A DNA stretch of 64,000 nucleotides. Source: Adiantum capillus-veneris (taxonomy: Eukaryota; Streptophyta; Polypodiopsida; Polypodiales; Pteridaceae). Positions 22,817 to 35,325 of the stretch are shown piece by piece; position 1 is the first letter of the stretch, and the number at the start of each line of letters is the position of its first letter. The DNA lies in contig CM043944.1 in NCBI GenBank assembly GCA_014529385.2, positions 81,772,384 through 81,836,383 on the forward strand. Reading direction: 5' to 3'. Below the pieces are notes generated by a model. It was not told the origin of the DNA. It saw nothing but the letters and a program-made list of their open reading frames with translations, and ran no database searches. A program made the translations under genes and the position numbers.

Positions 22817-23070
22817 ACCTGCATTAAACACACGAATATTTAAACTTAATATTGAATGAATAGAGTAGATCATGACGCAAAGACCATTAAATACAATGAC
22901 GTAATGACGCAATGAATTGAGTGATAGAAGAAGCAAGTCGAAAACTCAGAATTTTCAATCAAAAGATGTGAGCGCGAGTAGAAAAGAGCGTTATACACCA
23001 TGGAAGGTACTTAGAGAGCCAAAGCTTTTACAACACGGAGCAAAATTATTCAAATACAATATTTGTGGCT

Positions 23071-26000
23071 TTAAGAGATCTCTCTCTCATCCTTGCATAA
23101 CTCAGCATAACTTCCTATATCTATATAGAGCTCTCCGTTTAAACACATATCCTCTGTTTCATTTTGTAGCTCCTCTGCATGCACCCCATATAGAGTAGTA
23201 GCATTTTGATGCTGGTCTGGCACCATCGCAGCGGCTTCTGATTGAGCATCTTCTCTGATCTCCTCCATTGATGCCGTTGTGATTGGCACATGGTAGCCTT
23301 TATACGTCCTTGCACTACGAGAGGCTACCTCTATGACATACCACCAGTTTGATGTAGACTTTGTAGGATGAAATATTACCTGCCAGAGCCACATACCTTA
23401 CATGAGAGCTTTCAAGCACATAACTTGTAAAAGGGGGATGTTAACTATTTACATACTTACTTGTTCACAATGCTCGGGTAGTACGAAAGTGTCTCTTAGG
23501 TCAGTCCATTTCTTAGTAGAATCCACCTCAAGAAAACCAGACTCTCCTCTACGCACAGTAGCGTTGCGACCCTCCATGATTATCTTGAACCATTGCACGT
23601 CGAACAAGTCGACAAAAAATCCTCTGTAATCGATCCTCAAAATCTCTTGCAGCGTGCCGAAGTAAGTGAGTTCCACCACCACAGGATCTGCATCAGAGGA
23701 ACGTCGTCGACTAGACTGTTCAAATTTTGCCATGATTCCACAATCTTGAGTAAAACGCTTTTTGTCGATTCGTTCCACCCTAAAATGTCGACCTTTACAC
23801 CATGCTGCTGTGTATGACTTATACTACAACGAACAAAGATTATGAGTGGCCGTTCAAACGTTTAGAAATAAAGTCACTAGCATGTCGTACATTGCAAACT
23901 TACCTTGGTCGCGCAACCCCGAGAGTACTCCCACTCTTCCTCAGTCACTTCGTCACCGCATTGTTGTGCGCTTTTCAATTGGTTGTGCAACCATCTTAAG
24001 CTCATGAAGGTTGGTAGGCTCTCCATAACCGTCGGATAGTGCATCGGTGGTCGTCTTCCCCCGTCTCCACTCGATTCGTGCCCTTTGTCGCTCTTGCTTT
24101 GCATCCTCATATTGTGAAATCCACTTTTGCATCACTGGATTGTGAAGCATGCAAATCCGGTTGATTTTAGCCTCTAGATCTTCCGTCATCTTCTTCTCAA
24201 CACCGAGATTGCACATGACAATCCCAGATATGCGCTCATCATCTATGGTTCTCCATAGCGTGTCTCGGGCTTTATCAAATCCGTCTAGCCACTCTCCAAT
24301 GTACACTAGGGACTCTGATACCAACCAACCTTCTGCCATGCTACCCTCCGGACGTGCCTTTCGACGCACATATCCCTTAAGCGTTTTCATGAAACGTTCT
24401 AAGAAGAACATCCATCTGGAATGAACTATGCCAGCTATTTCCACCTCATCAACTATGTGAACAAGAAGATGCACCTGAATGGTTAGCATGGTAGTAGGAA
24501 AATGTTTCTCAAACATGCACACAAGCTCCGCAGCATTTAGTTTGGCGAATGGTATGGAGTGTACGTTGATCTCCTTTTGTGAGATCCATTGCACCAGCTT
24601 TGCAAGTTTGTAGATTGTGTTACGGATGTCGAGAGACAAACATCCCTCAATGGCAACCGGTAAAATAAACTGTAAAGTATGTGCAGCAATGATATTAAAG
24701 TCCACATTTTATGCAATGATATTAAAGTCCACTATGAACGTACCTGACACATTTTATGCCAATCGCGTGACTTCAAACCGGTAAGCTTTCCTTCTTTAGT
24801 AAAACACGTTCAGAGCGAGTGCATTACGCCAGTGGGGGTCCAGAAAGATCGAATGGTCTCTTTTACTTTGCGTTCTTGGGCTCCTGTGAAAATCCACGGT
24901 GCTTTAGGGAGTTTTATCGATCCATCAGACGTTGTCTGCGGCCAATATTGCTCCATACGATCCACATTTCTACAGTCAACTCTGGCTCCCAAAGTATCTT
25001 TCTTGCCTGTCAGATGGTCCCATAGTAGATTACCCACATTCTTGAATATGTGCATTGGATCGAGCAAGTGATTGATCATGAGTCGGGGCCAGTATGGTAA
25101 CTCGTACCATAGAGATAGTCTCTTCATCCCTGAAGGCAATCCTTCATCGCACATCTCCTTCTACTCTAACCATGCTTGTGCAGATATCCTTGGTGGCTCT
25201 CTTCCCAAAAAGCCATCGCGTAACACATGATTCTCTGGAAGATACGCTTGATGACCTTCGTAGATTTGCTTCTTCAGTGAGGGCGCCCTACGTGCATTCA
25301 GTCTAGGTCCACATGTGACACATGCTCTGTATCCGCTTGTTTGAAGCCCTGCATGTATACACATGATAATAGATCAACTATGGGAAAAAATAAGATTTAC
25401 AGTGTCTGAGTGAGGAGTGTCAATAGATCACCTGAGCATTCTGTTAGCCCGGGATAGTCATGCATGGTCCACATTAGAATGCCTCTGATCAAAGCATTCC
25501 GTCGTCCTGTGTGTCGGCTCATATCCACCACCTCTATGCCAATCCACAATTGTTGTAGCTCTTCCAATAGTGGACGAAGATACACATCCATATTCTCCAC
25601 TTTATATCGCCCTGGCACAATCAAGCTTAGCCATAGGTGCCCCTTCTTCGTAGTCAACCACGGGGGAATGTTGTAGTTGACGATGACAACGGGCCATACA
25701 CTGTAAGATGTTGATCTTTGACCAAATAGATTTACGCCATCCATAGCCAGGCCTAAGCGCAAATTTCGAGCTTCCCTGGCAAAATCCGACCATGTTCCAT
25801 CTATATATTTCCAGGCTGCGCAATCTGCATGAATTCGTAGCACACCATCCGAAGATTTATTCTCCTCATGCCATGATGCTAGGGCGGCCATAGACTTACA
25901 TTCGAAGAAATGCTTGATGCGAGGAAGCAGAGGAAAATGTCACAAAACCTTTTGTGTAATTGTTGTCCCGTGGAGATCTACTCGATATCTTTCGGAATCA

Positions 26001-26795
26001 CATTTCGGACACTTCTCCATGTCTATGTATTCCCCTCTGAAAAGAATGCAGTCATTAGGAAGAGCGTGGATAGAATTGTAATCCATCCCCAAGTTTTGCA
26101 AAATCTTTCTTGCTTCATCTCGGGAATCTCGCATCACATTGTCAGCGTGTGTGCTCTTTAAGCAATCTACACAACATAAAAATACGATACAGTCGTGTAA
26201 AAATCTATCAGATCATTATACATTTCGAGTTTTATTAAAGTAAACTAATTGTAATAGATCACCTGAAAAGCGTTGTGACGCTTGTGTCACTCCATCCAAA
26301 CTTTGCCTGCATGTTGAGAAGAACCAGGAGTGCTTTCAATCTAGACATACGTGCTCCATTATACAATGGCGTATCGGCTTCACTTTTCATATCATCATAG
26401 ATAAGCCTTTCTGAATCCATGATCGTCTCGATCATTTCATCAATCTCGGGCTCAAACATTGCCTCGTTGGGAATGTGCTCTGCATGATTATCCCCCGAGC
26501 TGTCAGAGGCTACATCTTGTGGCCTCACATATGCTGCTTGACCAAAGCGCTTGCGAACACGTCTATTGGGTTGCAAGATTGCTGCTTGTTGGCCAGCGTC
26601 AAAGTCCGACGAGTTATAATTGGCAACAACTCGATCTATAATAGATGGATCGAACTCGCCAAATTCGCGAACGTGCTGCAAAGAAACACGTCTTGTCCGT
26701 CGCACAGCATGCTTGCATTGATTACAAGGACATAAGACCCTCCTTGAGAGATAGGTGTTTCTGTTGGACGGTCCCACATCCTCGTCACTACTCAT
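23071..26795 (-). pseudogene. tnp2-like: TNP2-type CACTA transposase, CACTA 2
   Basis: Exon 1 (26795-26263) starts MSSDEDVGPSNRNTYLSRR and ends FGWSDTSVTTLFR before a GTGATC donor. Then come CPKCDSERYRVD, the core LGLAMDGVNLFG (25891-25397), CVTCGPRLNARR (25364-25161), LPYWPRLMINHLLDPMHIFK (25154-24810, the TNP2 D...H block), a DUF4218-like region (24705-23953), and a DUF4216-like end (VELTYFGTLQEILRIDY, QVIFHPTKSTSNWWYV; 23778-23071). Lesions compared with element 1: a 5-bp deletion near 26150, stop KVL*HFPL, stop AQAWLE*KE, and a 1-bp insertion near 24058. TNP2 is the catalytic DDE-type transposase of CACTA elements. Confidence 0.9.
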
Positions 26796-26827
26796 AATGA
26801 GGATAAAAATCTTATAACCTGGACAAC

Positions 26828-26857
26828 AAATTTAATATTCTATTGGCATTCTTCGTC

Positions 26858-26929
<72 letters not shown>

Positions 26930-27361
26930 ACCTCACATTCTCTGATCATGTCCAATCCCCGCACACCTCGGTCTAGAGGTGCACGGAGATCAGAACCACC
27001 GGGTTATAATCTCGTCTTTATTGGTCAATACCTATATTTGTGGGTACAAGAAATCTACACACCCACGTCTACATGATACTGCATGTAGTGGACAAAACCC
27101 CTTTGCCTCTTCTCTAGCTGCAGCACTTCACAGCATCTTAACATCTTTTCACAGTAGATCTTTTCACTGTTCGTCTAACTCTAAACCCTAAACCGTAAGT
27201 AATTCTTGCGTGGACTTGATCTAACGTAAATAAGCGTAAATCTAAATAAACGTAAATCTAACTAAAAATAAACCTAAATCTAATTTAATGTAAGTCTACA
27301 TCTAACCTAATCTTTAACGTCTTTTGGGATAGTTTCCTACGACGTTAAAACTCTCTTCTTC

Positions 27362-27451
<90 letters not shown>

Positions 27452-28566
27452 ACCTAAATAAACCTAAGTCTAATCTAATATAACATAAATCTAAATCTAA
27501 CGTAAATTATGTTATATTAAAAACAAAGAACTAAACTAACAGGGATTATAAGAACCTTAAAAATGATTTAACACATAATTTTTCACATAACTCGGCAAGA
27601 GTTGGCATTCTCATCACTAAAGATGTGAGAGTTAGCTTCCGGCGGTGACGCTGCCTCATCTCCATCCACATCTGACGACAGCAATTGGCCCTTTAGACCG
27701 TTCTTGCTCTTGTTACTAACTTTGAAGTTGTTGTTGAATGACTAGAGGTTGTCTAGATGGTTATTGTGTCGGGGATGTAGTGACTCTTGCCGCCCTGAAG
27801 ATCCACCTTCTTCCCTATCTTCTGAAGACATTTCACCAATACTTTTGGATCGACGGAGCCCACCATGACTGAAGGCAGCAATACCCTATATTCCATTGAG
27901 GGCTTTCTTCACCCGCTTCATGCAGGCATCGCAATCTATGGAGACCTAAATCTAATCTAATATAACGTAAATCTAAATCTAGCGTAAATAAACGTAAATT
28001 TAATTAAAAATAAACCTAAATCTAATCTAATTTAACTTAAATAAACCTAAATCTAATTTAACGTAAGTCTACATCTAACCTAATCTTTAACGTCTTTTAG
28101 GATAGTTTCCTACGACGTTATAACTCTTTTCTTCTTGTGTGTGTGCGCGTGTGTGGATGTGTGTGCCAATAAAAAGAGATAAATGGTATAACCTTTCTAT
28201 CACCCATGCTAAGTATGATAGATTGGTTATGCCATTTCCCTCTTGAATAATAGGTCTTGAGTTCAACTCCTCGTCGGCTAGATCTTTAGGTCTTTTAATT
28301 TTAATTAGTTTCCTACGACGTTAAATTAGTTTCTCTCTCTTTCTCTCTCAATGTGTGCGCGTTTTTTTGTTTATGCATGTTTTCTCTCTCTTTTCCTCTC
28401 TCAATGTGTGCGTTTCTTGTTTATGCATGTTCTCTCTCTCTTTTCCTCTCTCAATGTGTGCGTTTTTTGTTTATGCATGCTCTCTCTCTCTTTTCCTCTC
28501 TCAATGTGTGTGTGTGCATTCTTTGTTTATGTATGTGTGTGTGCGTTTTTGTTTATGTTTGTACTC

Positions 28567-28623
<57 letters not shown>

Positions 28624-28755
28624 AACACTATGTGTGTGTGTGTGTGTGTGTCAGAGAGAGAGAGAGGGAGAGAGAAAGAGGGGAAGGAAACATGAGAGTG
28701 AGGAGAGGGAAGGAGCATACCTGGCTCTCCTTCCTCTCCTCGTGTGTGTGTGTGT

Positions 28756-28793
<38 letters not shown>

Positions 28794-28795
28794 AG

Positions 28796-28834
<39 letters not shown>

Positions 28835-28900
28835 CGTTACCTCCTCCTTGCTTGAGGGCGCCGAAAAACTCAGATCTGAGATCTGAGTTTTTGGGCGCTC
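26828..28900. other. Non-coding right arm of CACTA 2
   Basis: Same order as in element 1: (CT)n 26861-26927, CCCTAAACCCTAAA-like at about 27182, (GT)n 27364-27447, AAACCTAAATCTAA repeats, then mixed CT/GT/AG runs to 28830 and the AGCGACG subterminal array. Long Ser/Leu and Val/Cys frames are artefacts. Confidence 0.9.
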
Positions 28901-29041
28901 CCTGTTATTTTTTTAGCCCAGTCGGCGTCGCTATGAGCGTCGCAAATTTACAAGTAAATTTGCGACGCTCAGCGACGCCGGGAATTTTTTTTTTTAGCGT
29001 CGCTGTGTGAGCGTCGCTAATATGAATAGCCTCTTGTAGTG

Positions 29042-29582
29042 AGACAATGTTGGTGGTGGGGCAATCCAAAATCACAAGGCGAACATGTGGAAATCACTAG
29101 ATAAAATTTTCCACTACGTTGAGCAGCATTCTTGGAACCAAAGTAAGCTCACATCATTTCAAGCAGCCTTGCTGGATTGGAAGAAGTCTTACCTTACAGG
29201 GTGGGGTGGGCAACATATCACACATTACATGGTCATGGGTTAGCATTCTGCGTATACAAAAAAAAAATTAATTGTACTCTATTAACCATTTTGTTTTATT
29301 TCAATGCAGCACATATTGTTCAACCATGGTCCATATTTTTCCAAGACATACGGCTCACTATCAATATGGTCCACACAAGGCATGGAAAAAACCCACTACA
29401 CGGCAAGAACGGGTTATTTTAAGCACACTAGACATGGGGGAGGAAAGGATAAGGCCAATAGCCTAGTAGAGTTACACCAATGGACTTATAGACGACTAAT
29501 TCATAGAGAAAGGGAAAAGGAGCTTCTTAAGAGTTCACAAATTACACGGTCTTTACAACACATCCACAAAGAGAAGAAATAG
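29042..29582 (+). pseudogene. Gene A, 3' part
   Basis: The frame continues directly from 20891: NVGGGAIQNHKANMWKSLDK, WKKSYLTGWGGQHITHYM, then a 78-bp intron 29232-29309 (TTTCAATGCAG acceptor; donor GTCATG is weak), then HILFNHGPYFSKTYGSL, WSTQGMEKTHYTARTGYF, KHTRHGGGKDKANSL and a Lys-rich C-terminus ending at 29582. The G-S-L...W-S-T-Q-G-M-E-K pattern is distinctive but I cannot name the family. The 3' end faces that of gene B about 165 bp away. Confidence 0.6.
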
Positions 29583-29747
29583 ATGGCTTGGGAAAATTCA
29601 AATGCGGGGGATCACCATGCGAGGTGGCTACAATCACGAGTCAGGAGCGGGAGAAGATGGACCTGAGCCCGTCGTTTTTGTCCTCTTTGATGCACCTCCT
29701 TCTTCCTCACTTTGTACCTCTTCGATGTGCAAGCTCTGTAGACGAGC

Positions 29748-31461
29748 TCATTCCTCTATTGATGGCAGCATCCCCACGGGCATCAGGCGTCTTCTTTCCC
29801 TCAAAAACAGCTGCTTGTTGTATGGATCTAAGCTCTCCGGGTCTTCATTCCCTGCATCCAGAGCCTGAGCTATGTAAGACATGAAATAGGGGGCTCTGAG
29901 TGCTTGGCACCCATACCCAATGCCAAAGACATGTAGAGCAAACTGTTTCTCAATCAAAATTATTCTTTCTGCGTTTAGTGGGAGGGGATGCCCACCACAC
30001 AATCTTGTAATAGCTTTCATTGCAAATAGTGGGAACTTTGCATTGTCCTCGGAGTATTCCTTGTGGTATATTATGATCTATAAAAAAATAGTAAAGCATT
30101 TATGGGCCGTAAGTGAGATAGTACAATTGCCAAGTACTTGAATTGTTTCAAAAAACCTTTTTGTGGTTGAAACGCCCGATGTAGTGAGACAACACCGCAT
30201 CCTTGCCTTGTACTCCAATGACAAGCCCTTGCCCTGAGCCTCCTGCTCTTCGAAGGAAACTATCGTCATACACTAGCACCTGTCAACAAAAAGATTGATC
30301 ATGATATTTTATCACTGGGCCATCTCCAATACCATCTAAATGCCTGTAAAAATTACCATCTGATTCTCGTCCATGTCCAGCATCGACCTTCCCCACAAGT
30401 GAATAGACTGACTATTCATTACCTGAGCTCTGGGTGCCAGGGGCCTACCCATGTTTTCCAAGCCGAGTTGTTTTGTTGTCGATTGAAACTGCACGTCTAT
30501 TGGTAAATTGGCCTCTCCGGACCACTTCATTGAATGTATCTTTGATCAGTTGCCACCCTGAAGTAAACTGTAAGTCGTGGATAGTTGTGTCAATAAGATG
30601 TTGGTCCACTCCATCATCATCCACAAATCCCATGTCTACCTCATAAAAAAATTCAATTGTAGCTAGGCAGTAGTCCTCCCGTATCTTCAGCTCATGCATG
30701 ATATATGTGAGCAGAACGTAGTGGGTGTCGCCCGCCATAGCAAAGCTGGGAGCACAATTCAGATGCGAAGTCACTTCCTTATTTAGGCTTTCTTGCTTGC
30801 ACCCTAATGCTGCATCCACAAGACAAGCAAGAGTTAAGCCCGCATCAAATGTTTCCTTTAATACCTCTACCCACTCTTCTTCTGGGTCAAATTGCACCTC
30901 CACATCCTCTACCTCTTCCTCCGGCGCCAATGGACAACTACCAAAATTTGTTGACTGGGAAGTCTCTGACTCACCATCCGTCTGCAAGTACAAGTAATAG
31001 ACAAACCCGTGGTAGAATTTCACTAAGCGAAACTTTTTGAAGTGCTTCATACACCTGTCTTGTACAAGCAGTGCATTGGAGGGACACTTTTCTAGACAGT
31101 GATTCAGTCTCCTTGAAGCACTCTTGTCAAGGTCAAGGTCGGTTGGGTGCACATATCTCATGCCATCAATTGTCATGGAATTGTCACAAATGACTGCCTC
31201 ATACCATTGCAAATGGGTTTGTAGGTACTCAAATGAGCAATCTATAATCCTCTATATAGAAAACTCTGCATTAAACATTCCTGATAGTTCTAGTGCACGG
31301 TGATGAGCACGAATGTTGTATAAGAACATGAATAGTTTTTCTTCCCATGTATCCTCGCCCACATTGTCTGTCTCCAGGACTACAATCCCCATGACTAAAA
31401 GAAAAAGCAAGCCAAAACTACTATTCAAAATTGGTCTGTATTTGGTGTCATAACCAAGCAA
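29748..31461 (-). pseudogene. Gene B, unrecognised multi-exon gene
   Basis: Minus strand. First visible exon 31461 to about 30430: RPILNSSFGLLFLLVMGIV, WEEKLFMFLYNIRAHHRAL, one stop (AEFSI*RIID), then 255 open codons (LEKCPSNALLVQDRCMKHF, an acidic stretch EEEVEDVEVQFDPEEEW, FFYEVDMGFVDDDGVDQ), ending RPLAPRAQ before a GTAATG donor. Second exon 30282 to about 30160 (VLVYDDSFLRRAGGSG) after a TTGACAG acceptor. Third exon about 30076-29748 (IIIYHKEYSEDNAKF, ITRLCGGHPLPLNAERI, ending MLPSIEE). A possible upstream exon at 32710-32250 ends MFGHS before GTGAGT. No domain recognised. Divergent from gene C across the hairpin arrays. Confidence 0.55.
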
Positions 31462-32180
31462 ATATTGAGCCTTGAGTATCCCTCAAGGTCTCTATTCGCT
31501 TGGTTCTATCCCGTGCGCTAATGTCAAAATAAGTGACATCACTTGAGTCAGAACCAGGCGAATAGGGGCCCAAATAATTTCCAAAGGGCCCTATTCGCTT
31601 GGTTCTGACCCAAGAATTTACGTTGTACCCACAACGTCTGTCTCCAAGACTATGATCCCCATGATTGAAAGAAAAATCAAGCCAACATTACAATTCAAAA
31701 TTGGTATGTATTTGGTGTCATAACCAAGTGAATATTGAGCTTCAAGTATCCCTCAAGGTCTCTATTCGCTTGGTTCTGTCTCGTGCGCTAATGTCATAAT
31801 AGGTGATGTCACTTGAGTCAGAACCAGGCGAATAGGGGCCCCAATAATCTTTGAAGGACCCTATTCGCTTGCTTCTGACCCAAGTTGAATTTATGTTGTA
31901 CCCACAATGTCTGTCTCCAAGACTATGATCCCCATGACTGAAAGAAAAAGCAAGCCAAAACTACTATTCAAAATTGGTCTATATTTAGTTTCATAACCAA
32001 GCGAATATTGAATCTTGAGTATCCCTCAAGGTCTCTATTTGCTTGGTTCTGTCCCTTGTGCTAATGTCATAATAGGTGACGCCACTTGAGACAGAACCAA
32101 GTGAATAGGGGCCCCAAAAATCTCCGAAGGGACCTATTTGCTTGGTTCTAACCCAAGTTGAATTTCCTATGTACCCACGT
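31366..32180. repeat. Three 270-bp tandem repeats with long inverted repeats
   Basis: Units start with GTCTGTCTCCA at 31366, 31636 and 31909. Each contains CTATTCGCTTGGTTCT facing AGAACCAGGCGAATAG, and then a second near-perfect 29-bp inverted repeat (CAGAACCAGGCGAATAGG against CCTATTCGCTTGGTTCTG). Unit 1 includes the start of the recognised gene B coding sequence (LVMGIVVLET), so the array amplified from the gene B 5' region. Confidence 0.9.
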
Positions 32181-32838
32181 TCATTCGAAACAGGTAGATT
32201 AGAACAGAGCATTTAATGTTATCAATAATAGATATACAGGCCTACTCACTCACTATGCCCAAACATAGCATTGAATAACAACTCAGGCACGGTCACATAA
32301 GGAGTAATTATTCCAACCATGCGGTGCGAGACTTCTAATCTTACCCTAACTACCACTCTTTGGCCCTTGGAGTGTTGTTCCCATTGTGCTCTAACCCCGT
32401 AATGCAGTGGCTTCGGTGCGCACACAGTTAACAGCACACAGGAAGGGGAGAGAGAGAGAGAGAGAGAGGGAGAAAGAACCTCTCTCTGCAATATCCAATG
32501 GCACCGAGTTGGATGGTGATGTCGGAAGTCGCTGAGAGCAAGAAACAGAAGGTGGCCAGGACGAAGAGGAACAAAAGGCGAAGGTAAGGACGATGGCGAT
32601 GCGGGAGGAAAGGACTCAAACCAGTGGAGGTCTCTCAACGCAGGATCACGAGAGGTGGCCAAGGGGAAGAGCGCAGAAAAGGCAAAGGCAAGGGTGATCT
32701 TTTTGTTCAACTTGGAGATGGATATGGTGACTGCAAGGGTGATCCGTGTCTGACTTTAAACGGTCACTCAAAAAGGGACGTGGGTTGTGCTCACAAGGAC
32801 AACCAGTAATAAATGGGCTCAGATTCCCATGTAGTACA
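32181..32838. other. Spacer with an AG run and a possible gene B exon
   Basis: Holds a short (AG)n at 32449-32468. On the minus strand 32710-32250 is open and ends just before a consensus GTGAGT donor, so it may be an upstream exon of gene B; no domain supports this. Confidence 0.35.
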
Positions 32839-33218
32839 ATCTACCAACCACAATCTTGGGTGTAATCATGCACATAAGTGAAGTTGTCACCCTCGTCGAG
32901 GTAAGCATTCTAAGTTTAGAGGCAGTACCGCCGCCAAACATTTTAACTATACCCTCACCCCAGATGAGCGCTCTTCTACCTCTTTTCGCATCCTCTACTT
33001 CCCATCATTTTAACTCTGCCCCCGTCAACGCTACGCGATAAGCAAACCATCTCTTTTGTGCTCCCAACCCTTTTTGCACATCTCCTCTTACTCTCTAGTG
33101 CTCCTCCTTTTTGCGCATCCTCCTCTTACTCATGTTCTACAGTGCTTTAGTGACACAGAACTCTACACACAATGAAGAGGTATGCTACTACACTTTTGTG
33201 CACTTGTATTTTGTGTGG

Positions 33219-33895
33219 TCAGTACCAAGCAAATAAGGGAAGGTAAACCCTATTTGTTGCACCTGCTCGCTTGGTACTGAACATCATTTTTATTAATGAT
33301 GTTTGCTATTACACTTTTCTGAGGTCGGTACCTAGCGAATAAGGGAAGGCAAACTCAGTTCCATGCACCTGTTCGCTTGGTACTGACCTCAAAAAATATA
33401 AATGATGTTTGATATTACACTTTTCTGAGGTCATTACCAAGCGAATAAGGGAAGGTAAACCCTATTTGTTGCACCTATTCGCTTGGTAATGACCTCAAAA
33501 AATATAAATGATGTTTGATATTACACTTTTCTGAGGTCGGTACCAAGCGAATAAGGGAAGGAAAACTTTGTTTGATGCACCTGTTCTCTTGGTACTGACC
33601 TCAAAAAATATAAATGATGTTTTCTATTACACTTTTCTCAGGTCAGTACAAAGCGAGTAAGGGAAGGTAAACTCTGTTCTATGCACCTGTTCGCTTGGTA
33701 CTGACCTCGAAAAATATAAATGATGTTTGCTATTACACTTTTCTGAGGTTAGTACCAGGCGAATAAGGGAAGGTAAACTCTATTTCTTGCACTTGTTCGC
33801 TTGTTAGAACTGACCTTTTCTGAAGTGAGTACCAAGCGAGTAGAGGCAATACAACCATATTTGGTGCACTTCTTTGCTTCGTACTGACCCTAGAA
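33219..33895. repeat. Array of about seven hairpin units (110 bp), R1
   Basis: Each unit reads GAGGTCGGTACCAAGCGAAT, AAGGGAAGG, a short spacer, then the inverse CCTGTTCGCTTGGTACTGACC, followed by AAAAAATATAAATGATGTTT. Each unit can fold into a roughly 20-bp stem. R2 (41451-41590) has about two units. Confidence 0.9.
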
Positions 33896-33972
33896 ATCTT
33901 AAGTCCCATGTGCAACAAATGTCATGTCATTTGTTGTTATGCTATTTGTAGAGATGCCTCGTGGCAAAGGCC

Positions 33973-35039
33973 ATGCCTAGAAGGGCAACAAGTGACTCTT
34001 TGAATGCTCAAGCAAGAAGATGCCAATATGAGGCACACAAAGGTGTACTGCAAGAGCTGCAAAGGATCGAACAACACGTGCAACCAGCCATTCCACATCT
34101 TCCTTTCCAGCGAGTAGTGCGAGAGATTTGCGAGCACTAAGAGTCGGCATGCGATGGGCCAGCAGTGCACTTCTCTGCCTGCAAGAAATTGCAGAAGACT
34201 ACCTCGTTGAATTCTTCAACGGTGGATATATACTGGCTTCCCATGCACACCGTGTTACTATCATGCCGCGGGATTTTTACACTCTTCGAAGACTGCACTT
34301 CCGCTACGATGGGCTGCTTAAGCCAGTATCTATCAGGGATATGAGAACAATGGATGTTCTTAACATCCCCCCTCTCCATCCTCGTGCCCGACACACGGAG
34401 CCTTCTAGAGCTGGATTAAACAGCAGAAGGACACGATCACGGGTTGAGAGGAATGACACAAATGGGCAGGCTGATGAGGGGCATGAGCAGGCCAATGAGG
34501 GGCATGAGCAGGCTAGGGTGGACCCTGAGGCAGTCATTGAAGAATCAGAGACATTTATGGAAGAACCAATTATGAAGGAAAATGAGCAAGGCATGGAGGA
34601 TCCGGAGCCTGTGCCTGTAAGGGAGGATCCTGTGCCTATAAGGGAGAAGCCCTTGCCTATTAGGGAGGACCATGTGCCTATTAGGGAGGACCCTGTGCCT
34701 ATTAGGGAGGAGCATGTGCCATTAAGGGAGGAGAATGAGGCAGCCACGGATAAAGCTCAAGAAAGGCAAGGGAGAGGCTTTGCTTCACAAGGGCCATCCA
34801 ACAAGGAGCCTTTATCATATGAGTCGATTATTTTAGAGCAAATCAACGAAGAGGAGTTGCAAGTTCTGATCAGGTTAGCACCTCTGCATGCACAGATACT
34901 GCTACCTAGAAGGTCAAAGGAGGCTTGCATTTTCAACCTTGATCAACAAGACTTCCTGTGCATGCGCAGTTTCTCCAACTCCATCGCAACGGATGCAGTC
35001 GTCAGCATTGCTTTGTGGTACTTCTCAAGCTCTTTATAA
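33973..35039 (+). pseudogene. Gene C copy 1: histone H3-like fold plus heptad-repeat linker
   Basis: Starts at ATG 33973 with a short basic tail (MPRRATSDSLNAQARR). It continues through an H3 alpha-N/alpha-1 region (HKGVLQELQRI, AIPHLPFQRVVREIC; compare LPFQRLVREIA of H3), alpha-2 (ASSALLCLQEIAEDYLVEFF) and alpha-3 (HAHRVTIMPRDFYTLRRL). A 1-bp deletion and a TAA lie near 34137. An acidic linker carries six heptads of VPIREDP type, then an Ulp1-like entry segment (IFNLDQQDFLCMRSF, TDAVVSIALWYF). The protease exons are missing: the Penelope-like element follows R1. Full H3 fold plus an about 200-residue extension is not a canonical histone. Confidence 0.75.
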
Positions 35040-35049
35040 GTCCCGGTTG

Positions 35050-35325
35050 GTTCATTAATGGCTCACTACCAAGACATGGGTCAATACCAAGCAAGTCAGT
35101 GGCTTATGGAATTGGATAGTGATACCACTCGCTCGATATTGACCCATGTCTTTGCGGCAGTCATCAACGTTGTTGTGTTACATCTCAAGGTTTTCTTTAT
35201 AAGTCACGCTTGGTTCATGAGATGGCTCACTAGCGCTAAGACATGGGTCAATACCAAGGGAATCAGTGGCTTATGGAATTTGATAGCTGCCCCAGTCACT
35301 CGGTATTGACTCATGGGTTTGTGGC
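35050..35325. repeat. Hairpins of the GGGTCAATACCAAGC type, R1
   Basis: ATGGGTCAATACCAAGCAAGTCAGTGGC faces CCACTCGCTCGATATTGACCCATG, and a second diverged hairpin follows at 35240-35310. R2 has the same pair at 42715-42965. In gene C they would lie in the intron after the linker exon. Confidence 0.85.

Larger units (their letters stand above)
20892..29041 (-). mobile_element. CACTA (En/Spm) transposon 2, near full length
   Basis: Termini CACTACAAGAGG (20892) and CCTCTTGTAGTG (to 29041), with the 3-bp duplication AGA (20889-20891, 29042-29044). Encodes TNP2 and a TNPA-like protein on the minus strand, with the same AGCGACG subterminal arrays and microsatellite-rich right arm as element 1. It lies in an exon of gene A; excising it with one AGA gives ...VVKDNVGGGAI... 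without a frame change. Both its genes carry disabling lesions, so it would need proteins supplied in trans. Confidence 0.95.
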
